Assembly (NCBI GenBank): GCA_003058495.1
Contig: QBVC01000019.1
Coordinates: 124,001 to 188,000 of the forward strand
DNA length: 64,000 nucleotides
Reading direction: 5' to 3'
DNA from: a gamma proteobacterium symbiont of Ctena orbiculata
GTDB lineage: Bacteria > Pseudomonadota > Gammaproteobacteria > Chromatiales > Chromatiaceae
Positions within the stretch are counted from its first letter, which is position 1, and each line of letters starts with the position of its first letter. Shown piece by piece: positions 1 to 8,595 of the stretch. Position numbers and translations under genes: made by a program. The notes beneath the pieces are model-generated. The model worked only from the letters and a program-made list of their open reading frames with translations, searched no databases and was not told the DNA's origin.

Positions 1-465
1 CCGTTGCCTGCTGTCCGAGAACAGATAGCCATGGGTCGGTTTGGAGTGGTTCAGTGGCAGTGGCGTTACATCTAAATCCCCCAGGCGGCTGGTCTCGAAT
101 TGCCTCAGCGTGACGAATTCGAGGATCCCGGGGTTTTTGTAGAGATCCCCGCATCCCTCCGGGTCCGGCGGCGTGTAGACCGGTATGGATTCGCCGATGC
201 CCCAGCGCAGGTGAAACAGGCCCTGTAGATGGTCGACGTGGAAATGGGTCAGGAATATCGCATCAATCGTACCTGAGGGAAATCTTTCGCAGAGGTTAGA
301 CTGTCCGGCATCCAGCAACAGCCGTAGAGCGCCCGACTCCAACAGGGCGCTGGAGGCCGTGCGGCGCAGCCCGGGGTCCGCTGCAGCGGCTGTGCACAGA
401 TCGCAGTCACAGCCATACAGGGGAATACCGGCGGCATCGCCGCTGCCGAGCAGGGTCAGACGCAT
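1..465 (-). CDS. phnP: PhnP phosphoribosyl cyclic phosphodiesterase (partial, C-terminus off the window)
   Basis: Metallo-beta-lactamase-fold phosphodiesterase that opens the cyclic ribose phosphate formed by C-P lyase. Reading from the ATG at 463-465, the protein starts MRLTLLGSGDAAG and carries the metal-binding motif THFHVDH at about residues 73-79. Further along, near the window edge, is an NHSKPTHGYLF segment typical of PhnP. The frame stays open to base 1, so about 155 residues are visible and the C-terminus is missing. Its start overlaps the end of phnN by 10 bases, and it is the last visible gene of the phn operon. The identity rests on motif plus operon position; the truncation is only a window effect. 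Confidence 0.88.
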   Translation of the reverse strand, partial: MRLTLLGSGDAAGIPLYGCDCDLCTAAAADPGLRRTASSALLESGALRLLLDAGQSNLCERFPSGTIDAIFLTHFHVDHLQGLFHLRWGIGESIPVYTPPDPEGCGDLYKNPGILEFVTLRQFETSRLGDLDVTPLPLNHSKPTHGYLFSDSRQR

Positions 466-1022
466 AGCCGTTCTTTCTCGCCACTGATCAGTTCGACCAG
501 ACAGTCCCCCGCCTCGGCCAGGGTGCCGTTGTTGCTGATGCTCACCAGTCGCGGATGATCTATGTTGCGCTCCGGCAGTGCGGCCTGGATCAATCTTTTT
601 TCGATCTCTTCGCCACTCTCCCGCGCGCGGGCCAGGAGTCGATCGCGAAGCCTGTCCGCGCTTGCCGAAATCAGCACGGGGATCAACTGGGGATAGCCGG
701 ACTGCGCCAGGTCAAGATAGGCGCGCGAGCCGTTTACCACCACATCCAAGCCCATCTCGAGCCATTTGTCGATCTCTATGCCAATGCCGTACCAGGTGTC
801 GTGACTGCGCCATCGCATGGCAAAGCAGCCCATTTGGGCACGGCGGGCAAACTCCCCCCGGCTCAATGCCAAGTGATTTTCACCCCCCGCATCGGCAGGC
901 CGGGTGATGTAACGATGGGCAAAGACCACCTTCGTCTCGGCCCGCATATGCTGGCGTGCATAGGCGATGAGACTATCCTTGCCCACGCCGGAGGCGCCGA
1001 TGATATAAAAGAGTTCAGCCAT
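456..1022 (-). CDS. phnN: PhnN ribose 1,5-bisphosphokinase
   Basis: Makes PRPP from ribose 1,5-bisphosphate and ATP, the salvage end of the C-P lyase pathway. The 188-residue product begins MAELFYIIGASGVGKDS, with a guanylate-kinase-like P-loop (GASGVGKDS) at about residues 9-17. The open frame extends further upstream, but the ATG at 1022 puts the P-loop at the usual position and gives an 8-base overlap with phnM, so it is preferred. A cytosolic enzyme, translationally coupled to phnM and phnP. Family and context agree. Confidence 0.92.
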   Translation of the reverse strand: MAELFYIIGASGVGKDSLIAYARQHMRAETKVVFAHRYITRPADAGGENHLALSRGEFARRAQMGCFAMRWRSHDTWYGIGIEIDKWLEMGLDVVVNGSRAYLDLAQSGYPQLIPVLISASADRLRDRLLARARESGEEIEKRLIQAALPERNIDHPRLVSISNNGTLAEAGDCLVELISGEKERLCV

Positions 1023-2166
1023 GATCGTAGCGTACACGATAGGCCGGTTTGCCGTGCACCCATGCATCGGTAACCTGTGGCAATCCACCAGGTTCGCCGA
1101 CTGCGATCAGATCCGCCCTTTTACCCAGCTCGATGACCCCACGATCCTCGAGTTTTGCGGCCCTGGCGGGATTCGCCGTGACCAGGCGTACTGCTGAAGG
1201 CAGATCCAGATCCGTCTGCCCGGGCAGCGCCATTATCGCCATGATCAGCGTGGCGGGCGCATAATCCGCGCAAAGGCAGTCCGCCACCCCCTCATGGATG
1301 GCATCGATGGCCCGCATCGAACCCGACTGACTCTTGCCGCGGATGATGTTCGGTGCGCCGACGATGGTCGACATCCCCGCAGCCTTGGCCGCCCTCGCCG
1401 CCTCGAGGCAGATCGGGAACTCGGAGATATCGGCGCCGATGCCGCTCATGGTGGTTATGCGCTCGGCCGAGTCGTCGTCATGGCTTGCCACCGAGATGCC
1501 GGCTGCATGGGCGGCGAGGGCCAGTTCGTACATCCGCGCATAGGCGCCGCTGGCGGCCTCGACCTTGCGTTCGACCAGCACCTCCACTTCATCCGCGGTC
1601 TTTTTGTAGGTGCGGGTCAGATAGTCCCGGTAGGCCGCCATGTCCTTGAACTGTCCCTGTCCCGGGGTGTGGTCCATCATCGAGATCAGGTGCATCGACT
1701 GCTCGGCCAGCAGCTCCTTCAGAATCGGCAGCCCGGTTTCATCGGTAATCTCGTAGCGGCAATGGACCCGGTTGTCCACCAGTCCATGGGGGTGCCAGTG
1801 ATGCACGGCGCGGGCGATCTCGGCGGCGAAATGGTTGTTTCGCACGCCCAGCTCGTCATGGGCGAAGGAGAGGGCATGATAGACGGTGGTGATCCCCGCG
1901 GCGGCATTGCGCTTATCCGCCTGGGCGCAGGCAAAGGTCAAGGGGAAGTGCACATTGGGGCGCGGTTCGACCTCCTTTTCCAGGGCATCGCAGTGCAGGT
2001 CGACCATCCCCGGCAAAAGCCACTTGCCCTGCAGGTCGATCACCTCGCTACCGGCAGTGGATAGGGGATCGATCGCGGCGATCACACCGTCCTCGATCAG
2101 GACAGCGGTGTCAGGCACTATCTCATCGAACAATACCACCCGTGCGTGGGTGAGGCAGGTTTTCAT
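1015..2166 (-). CDS. phnM: PhnM alpha-D-ribose 1-methylphosphonate 5-triphosphate diphosphatase
   Basis: Amidohydrolase-superfamily enzyme that removes pyrophosphate from the ribose methylphosphonate triphosphate intermediate before C-P bond cleavage. The 383-residue protein has an N-terminal beta-rich part, the metal-site segment DLHCDALEKEVEPRP at about residues 56-70, and a later SHDDD motif that fits the metal-binding end of the barrel. Length is as expected for PhnM. It shares one base with phnL upstream and 8 bases with phnN downstream, consistent with a tightly coupled operon. Confidence 0.94.
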   Translation of the reverse strand: MKTCLTHARVVLFDEIVPDTAVLIEDGVIAAIDPLSTAGSEVIDLQGKWLLPGMVDLHCDALEKEVEPRPNVHFPLTFACAQADKRNAAAGITTVYHALSFAHDELGVRNNHFAAEIARAVHHWHPHGLVDNRVHCRYEITDETGLPILKELLAEQSMHLISMMDHTPGQGQFKDMAAYRDYLTRTYKKTADEVEVLVERKVEAASGAYARMYELALAAHAAGISVASHDDDSAERITTMSGIGADISEFPICLEAARAAKAAGMSTIVGAPNIIRGKSQSGSMRAIDAIHEGVADCLCADYAPATLIMAIMALPGQTDLDLPSAVRLVTANPARAAKLEDRGVIELGKRADLIAVGEPGGLPQVTDAWVHGKPAYRVRYDHG

Positions 2167-2891
2167 CAGGCGATCTCCTCCAGGGGTGAATCGGTCATGA
2201 TCGGAGGCTTAAGCTCGACAACCCTATCGGCAACCCTCTTCACCAGCTCGGGCTGGTGAAAGATGGCCAGCATGGCGACGCCCTCCTGTTTCAGTTTTTC
2301 TATCAGGCCGACCACGAGGTCACTGGTCTTGAGGTCGAGGCTCGCCGTGGGTTCGTCCAACAGCAGCAGCCGCGGCTTGGCGACCAAACCCCGGGCCAGG
2401 TTGACCCGCTGCTTCTCGCCGCCGGAGAAGGTGGCGGGGGAAATGCCCCACAGGCGCCGCGGCATGTTCATCGCGGCCAGCATGTCACGGGCCAAGGCCC
2501 TCGCCTCCTCCAGCGGACGGCCGCGTTGCACCAGGGGTTGCGCGACCACATCCTCGGTGACCTGGCGCGGCAGGAAACGGAGGAATTGGGTGACGAAAGC
2601 GATTTCGTTACGGCGCAGTTGCAGTATCCGGTGCTCGTCGGCCCGGGCCAGATCGATCTGTCGACCATCCGCCGTGGTATAGATCAGGCGTCCCGCGCTC
2701 GGCAGGTAGGTGCGGTAGATGCCCTTCAACAGGGAGGACTTGCCCGCACCGGTTGGACCGACGAGCGCTGTCAGGCTGCCGCTGAATACCTCCAGGTCCA
2801 CGTCATGGGAGGACGGGATGACCTTCCGCTGTTCATGCAGCACGAACTGCTTGCAGTAGCCCTCCACGCGCAGGATGGCTTGTTTCGTCAT
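2166..2891 (-). CDS. phnL: PhnL C-P lyase ABC-type ATPase subunit
   Basis: ABC-family ATPase of the C-P lyase machinery; with PhnG/H/I it takes part in forming the ribose phosphonate triphosphate. The 241-residue sequence has Walker A GPTGAGKSS, signature FSGGEKQR, Walker B LLLLDEPTAS and a switch histidine in IFHQPE. No membrane segment is present, as expected for a subunit acting on a soluble complex rather than a transporter. It begins 10 bases after phnK stops and abuts phnM. Confidence 0.93.
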   Translation of the reverse strand: MTKQAILRVEGYCKQFVLHEQRKVIPSSHDVDLEVFSGSLTALVGPTGAGKSSLLKGIYRTYLPSAGRLIYTTADGRQIDLARADEHRILQLRRNEIAFVTQFLRFLPRQVTEDVVAQPLVQRGRPLEEARALARDMLAAMNMPRRLWGISPATFSGGEKQRVNLARGLVAKPRLLLLDEPTASLDLKTSDLVVGLIEKLKQEGVAMLAIFHQPELVKRVADRVVELKPPIMTDSPLEEIA

Positions 2892-2901
2892 CTATATCTC
2901 C

Positions 2902-3732
2902 TCACAAGGCCGAGGCCACCAGGCGTTGGGTGTAGGCATGTTGCGGATCTTCAAGGATCTGGTCGGTGAGGCCGGTTTCGATCACCCGGCCATATTTCAT
3001 CACCAGGGTGCGATCGGCCAGCAGGCGGATCACCCCCAGGTCATGGGTGACCACGATCATGGCGGTATGGGATTGCTGCTGGATCTCCAGGATCAGGTCG
3101 AGAATCGCCGCCTGCACCGAGAGGTCGAGGCCGGTGGTGACCTCATCCAGGAACAGCAGCGGCGGACTGGTCGCCAGCGCCTTGGCGATCTGCACCCGCT
3201 GCTGCATGCCGCCGGAGAAGTTCTTCGGCATCTCGTCCATGCGCTCGGGCAAGACCTCGGTCCGGGTCAGCAGGCTGACCGCACGCTGGCGAATCCGGTC
3301 ATAGTTGTCCACATCGGACATCAGCAGGCGTTCGGCGATATTGCCCCCGGCGGAGATCTCGAAGTTCAGGCCCTGGTGGGGATTCTGGTAGACCATGCCG
3401 AAGCGCTGGTTGACCAGACGGCGCTGCTCGGCCTTGTTGAGCTCAAACAGCTCGTACGCCTCACCCTGGTCGTAAAAGGTGGCACTGCCGCCTGTCGGCT
3501 CCTGGTCGAAGTAGAGACACTTCACCGCGGTGGACTTGCCGGAACCGGACTCGCCCATGATGCCGAGGATCTCGCCGGCATAGAGATCGAAGGAGACATC
3601 ATGGGCCGCGACCACGCTGCCGCAGTCGGGGCAGATGTTGGAGTCGAAATCGGCACCGGTCTTGCGGTAACAGGCGGGGCAGCCCTTGTTGTAGCGTTTG
3701 CTGAGGTTACGGACCTTCAGCACCCTATCCAT
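2902..3732 (-). CDS. phnK: PhnK C-P lyase ABC-type ATPase subunit with a four-cysteine insertion
   Basis: ABC-type ATPase that docks on the PhnGHIJ core complex. The 276-residue product has Walker A GESGSGKST (residues 60-68), signature FSGGMQQR, Walker B LLFLDEVTTGLD and switch VVTHD. Before Walker A, residues 18-37 hold two CxxC pairs (CPAC at 18-21, CPDC at 34-37) spaced like a zinc ribbon. This segment is additional to the ordinary ABC fold as I recall it from enteric PhnK. It overlaps phnJ by 8 bases. The subunit identity is firm; metal binding by the insertion is inferred. Confidence 0.93.
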   Translation of the reverse strand: MDRVLKVRNLSKRYNKGCPACYRKTGADFDSNICPDCGSVVAAHDVSFDLYAGEILGIMGESGSGKSTAVKCLYFDQEPTGGSATFYDQGEAYELFELNKAEQRRLVNQRFGMVYQNPHQGLNFEISAGGNIAERLLMSDVDNYDRIRQRAVSLLTRTEVLPERMDEMPKNFSGGMQQRVQIAKALATSPPLLFLDEVTTGLDLSVQAAILDLILEIQQQSHTAMIVVTHDLGVIRLLADRTLVMKYGRVIETGLTDQILEDPQHAYTQRLVASAL

Positions 3733-4603
3733 TGATCACCTCCGGCGCGGACCGCCGCGTTAGCTGTTCGTCGCACCAGTCGGCGTCGGAACAGCGGTAG
3801 ACCTGATGACCGCTGTTGGAATCGACATACTCGTCGAGAAAGCTGCTGTCGCAGCCGCAGCGGGCACAGGCACGGCGCCTGCCCCGTTCGTCAAGGAACG
3901 CCTCGACGCGAAAGGGCTTGTCCTCGAAGGCCAGCGGTTCCGCCTTGGTGTAGGGAGGAACGGCGTAGATCTTTTTCTCGCGGCCGGCGCCAAGCAGCAC
4001 CAAGGCCTTCGACATATGCAGCTTGGGCACATCCCAGCGCGGTATGGGCGATGGATCGATAACATAATGGTCGTTGATCCGCGTCGGATAGCGGTGGGAG
4101 ATGGTGATCTCATCGAACTTGACGATATCCTCGTAGAGCTTGACCAGCAGGCGGGAGTAGTCCGCCTCCCCATGCAGCTGCTTGCGCTTCTCCTCCGAGG
4201 CCTCCACCACCACCAGGGGATCGGGATAGGGCACCTGCAGCACCAGCAGCTGATCCTCGCGCAGGGGCTTTTCCGGTATGCGGTGACGGGACTGGATCAG
4301 ATCCGCCTCCCCGGTGACCCGGGTGGTGCCCACCCCGGGACAGGTCATCTCGATGAATGCGCGCAGGTTGACCGCGTTGACCGAATCGTCCGAGCCCTGG
4401 TCGATCACCTTCAGGACCTCCCCCTCCCCGATCAGGGCAAGGGTGAGCTGCAGACCGCCGGTACCGAAACCGCGCCCCATGGGCATCTCCCGGCTCGAAT
4501 AGGGCACCTGGTAACCGGGTATGGCCACCGCCTTGAGGCTGGTGCGGCGTATCTCCTTCTTGGCGTACTCGTCGAGAAAGCCGAACTGTTGCGCGAGACT
4601 CAT
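3725..4603 (-). CDS. phnJ: PhnJ radical SAM C-P lyase
   Basis: Catalytic subunit that splits the carbon-phosphorus bond of ribose-linked alkylphosphonates using S-adenosylmethionine and a [4Fe-4S] cluster. The 292-residue product (start MSLAQQFGFLDEY) carries the non-canonical cysteine set C246, C249, C271 and C277 (CX2CX21CX5C). It also has Gly30 in AIPGYQVP, matching the glycyl-radical glycine (Gly32) of E. coli PhnJ. The open frame continues far upstream inside phnI, but the ATG at 4603 overlaps the phnI stop by 4 bases and matches the family N-terminus. All key residues are present, so the enzyme should be active. Confidence 0.96.
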   Translation of the reverse strand: MSLAQQFGFLDEYAKKEIRRTSLKAVAIPGYQVPYSSREMPMGRGFGTGGLQLTLALIGEGEVLKVIDQGSDDSVNAVNLRAFIEMTCPGVGTTRVTGEADLIQSRHRIPEKPLREDQLLVLQVPYPDPLVVVEASEEKRKQLHGEADYSRLLVKLYEDIVKFDEITISHRYPTRINDHYVIDPSPIPRWDVPKLHMSKALVLLGAGREKKIYAVPPYTKAEPLAFEDKPFRVEAFLDERGRRRACARCGCDSSFLDEYVDSNSGHQVYRCSDADWCDEQLTRRSAPEVING

Positions 4604-5712
4604 TCGCCCTGCTCCTGCGATTGCTTCGCCTGGGTGGCGCGCAGGCGGTCCATGTCGGACTGGAAGGTGACGTAGTGCGGCATCTTGTAGTGGGTGCAGA
4701 ATCCCATCGATTCGATACCGTCCACATGGAGCAGCACGAACTCCGGATCTTCGGATGGATTCCCCGGCCCATGCTGCACGCCGTTCTGCAGGGAGCGATC
4801 GAGTATCGCCATGCTGATCGCCTTGACCTCGTTGTGGCCGAAGCAGGCGCCGTAGCCAAGGGTGAAGAGCGGCTTGCCGCCCTCCTCGTCGGCCTCGTAC
4901 ATGGCAACCACCTCGCACTCGGTCAGCTCCACCTCGCCAATCTCCATCGGCTTACCGGTGATCGGATGGGGCAGAAACACCGGCAGATAGCCGACCCGCA
5001 ATTCAGCCACGGTGGGGTGGACATCGCCGTAGCCCCGCATGTTCGAATAGGCGATTGCCAGCAGCGACCCCTGTTCGCCGCGGGCCAGGGTCGCCAGGGC
5101 GGCGGAACGGGGCACCGGGAAGATCATCGGCTCGCGGGTGATATCGAAGGGGGTCTGCTGAGCACGCTGTTCATCCAGCGGCGCCAGCAGGCCATCCCTG
5201 CGCAGCTGTTGCAGCACCTTGGGGAAGGTGTCGGGTATCTCATCCACATTCAGATCCTTGAACCATTCACCGCTGACGGCGCGAAACCGCTCCGGGGACT
5301 CGTTAAGCAGTTCCATGCGCATCAAGCGCAGATGGTAGTCGGTGGTCGCACCGAGCATCTGTCCGCCCGGGATATCCTTGAATGCCGAAGAGATACGCCG
5401 GGTGATTCGCATATTGCGGGTGTCGAGCAGGTCGGTCTCCGCCAGTCTCGGCACGGTGGATCGGTATGCGCGCAGGATGAAGGCGGCCTCCAGACTGTCC
5501 CCCTGGGCCTGCTTTATCGCAAGGGATGCCAGGCGCGGATGATAGACCCCCCCCTCTGAGAGGACGCGGCCATGGAGCAGGCGCAGCTGGTTCTGGATGG
5601 TATCGGCCTGCAGCGGTTGCGCGCACTCCCCCTGGCGCGTGCGCAGATATTCGAGCACCGCCTTGGAACCCTCGATGGCCTGGCCACCCCCCTTGATCGC
5701 CACATACGCCAT
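4600..5712 (-). CDS. phnI: PhnI C-P lyase core subunit (nucleosidase component)
   Basis: Core subunit that, with PhnG, PhnH and PhnL, attaches the phosphonate to the ribose of ATP while displacing adenine. The 370-residue protein starts MAYVAIKGGGQAIEGS, the typical PhnI N-terminus. An upstream extension of the frame lies inside phnH and is rejected. Its first base overlaps the last base of phnH, and its stop overlaps the phnJ start, so the core subunits are translationally coupled. Length matches the family. Confidence 0.95.
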   Translation of the reverse strand: MAYVAIKGGGQAIEGSKAVLEYLRTRQGECAQPLQADTIQNQLRLLHGRVLSEGGVYHPRLASLAIKQAQGDSLEAAFILRAYRSTVPRLAETDLLDTRNMRITRRISSAFKDIPGGQMLGATTDYHLRLMRMELLNESPERFRAVSGEWFKDLNVDEIPDTFPKVLQQLRRDGLLAPLDEQRAQQTPFDITREPMIFPVPRSAALATLARGEQGSLLAIAYSNMRGYGDVHPTVAELRVGYLPVFLPHPITGKPMEIGEVELTECEVVAMYEADEEGGKPLFTLGYGACFGHNEVKAISMAILDRSLQNGVQHGPGNPSEDPEFVLLHVDGIESMGFCTHYKMPHYVTFQSDMDRLRATQAKQSQEQGE

Positions 5713-6263
5713 CAGACCACCTCCACCCTGGTGGTTCTCGGCAGCGCGAGGACCGCCGAGTCGTCCACGAGCAGCAGATCGACACCCAGGGGATAGCCGC
5801 AAACCCAATCCTCGCGCTGGCTGAGCCAATCAGGATGCAAGCCGGCGATGGCGCAGTCCGCATTGCCGTTGACGCCAGGACCCTCGAGGCTGATTTTCAG
5901 CTCACCCTCATGCAGCGAATCGACACAGATGATCAATGTGGCCGATTGCTCCGGACTTGGCAGGCTACCCAACCTGGGCTGAAACTGCGCCGCCTTGCTT
6001 CCCATGCAGAGGATGTAATCCGCCTCTTCAGGCGCTGCGGTTGAGGCCTGAAGCAGAGGCCAATCAGCCGCTTCCAGGAGGCCCTCCGGATCGGCCAGCG
6101 ACACTTCGGCATCGAGCAGGGTGGCCAACACGGCGGTGCTCGCGGGACTCCCCGCTTGATGCAAAATGGATTTCACCCATCCTGGATGGGAGATGGCGTC
6201 GAGCAGTGCGCGATAGTTCTGCTGCTGCACCTGCGCCGTCCAGATCGCCGAGACCTCAAGCAT
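5712..6263 (-). CDS. phnH: PhnH C-P lyase core subunit
   Basis: Structural core subunit of the PhnGHIJ complex. About 183 residues from the ATG at 6263, which overlaps the phnG stop codon and has a purine-rich GGATGAGG just upstream; an in-frame ATG at 6269 is an alternative. The sequence shows the PhnH pattern of an N-terminal helical segment (NYRALLDAISHPG), a central CMGSK stretch and a C-terminal LALPRTTRVEVV tail. No catalytic motif is expected in this subunit. Identity depends partly on position between phnG and phnI. Confidence 0.9.
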   Translation of the reverse strand: MLEVSAIWTAQVQQQNYRALLDAISHPGWVKSILHQAGSPASTAVLATLLDAEVSLADPEGLLEAADWPLLQASTAAPEEADYILCMGSKAAQFQPRLGSLPSPEQSATLIICVDSLHEGELKISLEGPGVNGNADCAIAGLHPDWLSQREDWVCGYPLGVDLLLVDDSAVLALPRTTRVEVV

Positions 6264-6720
6264 CCTCATCCCCCACGTCATCGAGGAGGGAGAAATCGAC
6301 CCGGGTTCGCGCCAGGATGGCCTTGCGCTCCCGACTCTGCCGTGCGCGCAGTTCGATACCCTCTTCGATCAGGGCTGCAACCTCTTCCCAACCCGGAAGC
6401 CGTGCGGCGAGCACCGCATCACAGAGCGCCATATGCTCTGCGCGTTCAACCCGGTCGTCCATCACAAGGGCGCAGCCTTCGGCCTGCTCTCCCCGCTCCG
6501 TGGTGACCCTCAGCCAGCATGTGGCCAAGGGAAATTCACCGAGATAGAAGGCGTCGCCGAGGGTTGTTTCACGCAGCTTGAGCATTCCCAATCCGCTCTG
6601 AGGCAGCGCCTTGGGCGTCACCTTCCAACTTCGGGGAAAGCGCTCCGTCAGCCTTGCCAGTGACTGTTCGGGCACTGCACTCAATGCACTCACCCACTCT
6701 TCTCTCGATAAATTGCTCAT
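6256..6720 (-). CDS. phnG: PhnG C-P lyase core subunit
   Basis: Small core subunit of the C-P lyase complex. The 154-residue product opens MSNLSREEWVSALS and has the PhnG pattern of a helical N-terminus, a PKALPQSGLGMLKLRETTLGD strand region and the ATCWLRVTTERGEQ segment. It follows phnE after a 55-base gap, the largest within the catalytic half of the operon, and overlaps phnH. Expected length and position. Confidence 0.92.
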   Translation of the reverse strand: MSNLSREEWVSALSAVPEQSLARLTERFPRSWKVTPKALPQSGLGMLKLRETTLGDAFYLGEFPLATCWLRVTTERGEQAEGCALVMDDRVERAEHMALCDAVLAARLPGWEEVAALIEEGIELRARQSRERKAILARTRVDFSLLDDVGDEDA

Positions 6721-6775
6721 TGTTCCAGATATCTATACAAATCTATGTTCATTCAGGCCCTTTGCATAAGGAACA

Positions 6776-7774
6776 TCACAGGGTTTTGGTACGCAGTTTC
6801 TGAGAGAACATTTCCAACGCAACCACGGTGATAAAGATCACCAGTAGAATGGTGGAAACATGGCTGTAATCGAACAGATCCCAACGCCCTTTCAGCTCCA
6901 TGCCTATGCCCCCCGCGCCGACGATGCCGAGCACGGTGGCGGTACGGATATTGCGCTCGAAGATATACTGCACATAGGCGATCCAGGCCGGCAGCACATG
7001 GGGAAAGACGGCAAAGCGCAGCACCTTCATGGTGTTGGCGCCGGAGGCGGCCAAGGCGGTTTGCGGGCCCGGCGGTGCGTTCTCTATCTCATCGGCGAAG
7101 AACTTGCCGAGCACGCCGCTGGTGTGGATCGCCAGTGCCAGCACCCCGGCGATGGGACCGAAGCCGTACATCAGCACCAGAAACAGGGCGATGATCAGTT
7201 CCGGCATGGCGCGGTGGAAACTGAGCCAGCCACGGGCGATGGTGTAGACGATCCTGTGGGGGGTGTAGTTGCGGCTGGAGAGGATACCCAGGGGCAGCGA
7301 GATCATCACCGAAATCACCGTACCCCAGAAGCCCATCTCGATGGTTTCCCACATCTTGGCCAGCACCTTGGTCAGATAACCGATGGGCTCGACAAGGAAT
7401 TCGGTGGTCTCGGCGGTCCAGGTATCCGTCAGGGCATCGTACTCCCTGTCTTCCGCGACCTCGATGTAGGAGAACAGCGGCGGATTGTCGCGATCGAATC
7501 CCTCCAGGCGATTGACAGCGGTACGATCGGAGATCTGCAGCGGGAAGGCCTTGCTGCCGAAGCGAACCGCACCATCGAGCACTTGCGACTCACCGATACC
7601 CGCCATGGAGAGCGCCGCTTTGCCCGTCTCGACAAAGGCCTTGTCCATCTCCGTGTTGTGCGCGGAAATCGACAGCAGGATTATGGCGACGAACAGGATA
7701 AGAATGTTCTTTGGGGTGACCGTACGATGAAGCTCCCACTGTTCCCAGGAGCGACCGGGAATATCGGTGCTCAT
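6776..7774 (-). CDS. phnE: PhnE phosphonate ABC transporter permease
   Basis: Inner-membrane permease for phosphonate uptake. The 332-residue protein has one N-terminal transmembrane segment (about residues 24-39) and a hydrophilic stretch of roughly 100 residues. The permease domain proper follows, with several membrane spans and the coupling-loop pattern AASGANTMKVLRFAVFPHV. E. coli PhnE is shorter, so the long loop after the first span is notable. Its start overlaps the phnC stop by 4 bases; phnG begins 55 bases after its end. Confidence 0.94.
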   Translation of the reverse strand: MSTDIPGRSWEQWELHRTVTPKNILILFVAIILLSISAHNTEMDKAFVETGKAALSMAGIGESQVLDGAVRFGSKAFPLQISDRTAVNRLEGFDRDNPPLFSYIEVAEDREYDALTDTWTAETTEFLVEPIGYLTKVLAKMWETIEMGFWGTVISVMISLPLGILSSRNYTPHRIVYTIARGWLSFHRAMPELIIALFLVLMYGFGPIAGVLALAIHTSGVLGKFFADEIENAPPGPQTALAASGANTMKVLRFAVFPHVLPAWIAYVQYIFERNIRTATVLGIVGAGGIGMELKGRWDLFDYSHVSTILLVIFITVVALEMFSQKLRTKTL

Positions 7775-8532
7775 GCGGCCACCTGTTTCAGGTGATCGGG
7801 TTTGGCCAACTCGTACAGCTCCGCCTGGGTCGCCTCGTCCATCGCATTGGGGTGGCCGTCAAAGAAGACCTGCCCCTGACGCAGGGCGACGATACGATCG
7901 GCAAACTCCAGTGCGTACTCCATCTGATGCAGGGTACAGACCACGGTCGCATCATGCTGTCTCGCCGCGCTCTTGAGACTGTCCAATACGCTGCGGCTCA
8001 TCGCCGGATCGAGACTTGCCACAGGCTCGTCCGCCAGCACCACTTCAGGCTCGGAATGGAATGCACGGGCGATGGCGACACGCTGCTGCTGACCGCCGGA
8101 AAGGGTCGATGCTCGCCGGTAGAGATGCTTCTCCTCCAGCCCCACTTCATGCAGAAGCTGGCAGGCCCTGCGTTGATCCTCCCGGGGAAAGGATTTCAGC
8201 AGACTGCGCCAAAAACCGACCTGCGGCAGTCTTCCTGTCAGCACGTTGTGCAGCACCGAGAGCCGGGGGACCAGATGCAGCTGCTGATGGATCATGCCGA
8301 CCTTTCTTTGGATCGTGCTGCGGGTTTTACGGCTGAGCTCGACTCCGCCGATGACCAGGTTGCCACCGCTCGGGACCACGACTCCGTTGACCATGTTCAT
8401 GAGGGTTGTCTTGCCGGCCCCGGAGGGACCGAGCAAGACGCAAAACTCCCCCTTTTTTACATGCAGTGAGACATTGTCAACCGCGCGTGTGCCGTCGTTG
8501 TAGATGCGACTAACCGAATTGAACTTCAACAT
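7771..8532 (-). CDS. phnC: PhnC phosphonate ABC transporter ATP-binding protein
   Basis: ATPase that powers phosphonate import with PhnE and PhnD. The 253-residue protein has Walker A GPSGAGKTT, signature LSGGQQQRVAIARA, Walker B VVLADEPVASLD and a switch histidine in TLHQM. It lies 63 bases downstream of phnD, a gap that contains a strong hairpin (8553-8582), and overlaps phnE by 4 bases. Confidence 0.95.
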   Translation of the reverse strand: MLKFNSVSRIYNDGTRAVDNVSLHVKKGEFCVLLGPSGAGKTTLMNMVNGVVVPSGGNLVIGGVELSRKTRSTIQRKVGMIHQQLHLVPRLSVLHNVLTGRLPQVGFWRSLLKSFPREDQRRACQLLHEVGLEEKHLYRRASTLSGGQQQRVAIARAFHSEPEVVLADEPVASLDPAMSRSVLDSLKSAARQHDATVVCTLHQMEYALEFADRIVALRQGQVFFDGHPNAMDEATQAELYELAKPDHLKQVAA

Positions 8533-8552
8533 CTCGACACCTCGATAGTTGG

Positions 8553-8582
8553 CGGCATGGGGTGTTTGGGGACCCCATGCCG
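8553..8582 (-). promoter_or_regulatory. Intergenic hairpin between phnD and phnC
   Basis: An 11-base perfect inverted repeat (CGGCATGGGGT and its complement) with an 8-base loop sits between the phnD stop and the phnC start. No T-run follows on the minus strand, so it is not a classic terminator. Such hairpins often stabilise the upstream binding-protein message or reduce read-through, raising PhnD relative to the membrane subunits. The structure is seen; the function is inferred. Confidence 0.6.
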
Positions 8583-8595
8583 GAGATGACTGTGC

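Noticed and set aside
1015-2064. Long plus-strand frames opposite phnM and phnN
   Set aside because: They are shadows of the high-GC minus-strand genes and contain no domain signals.
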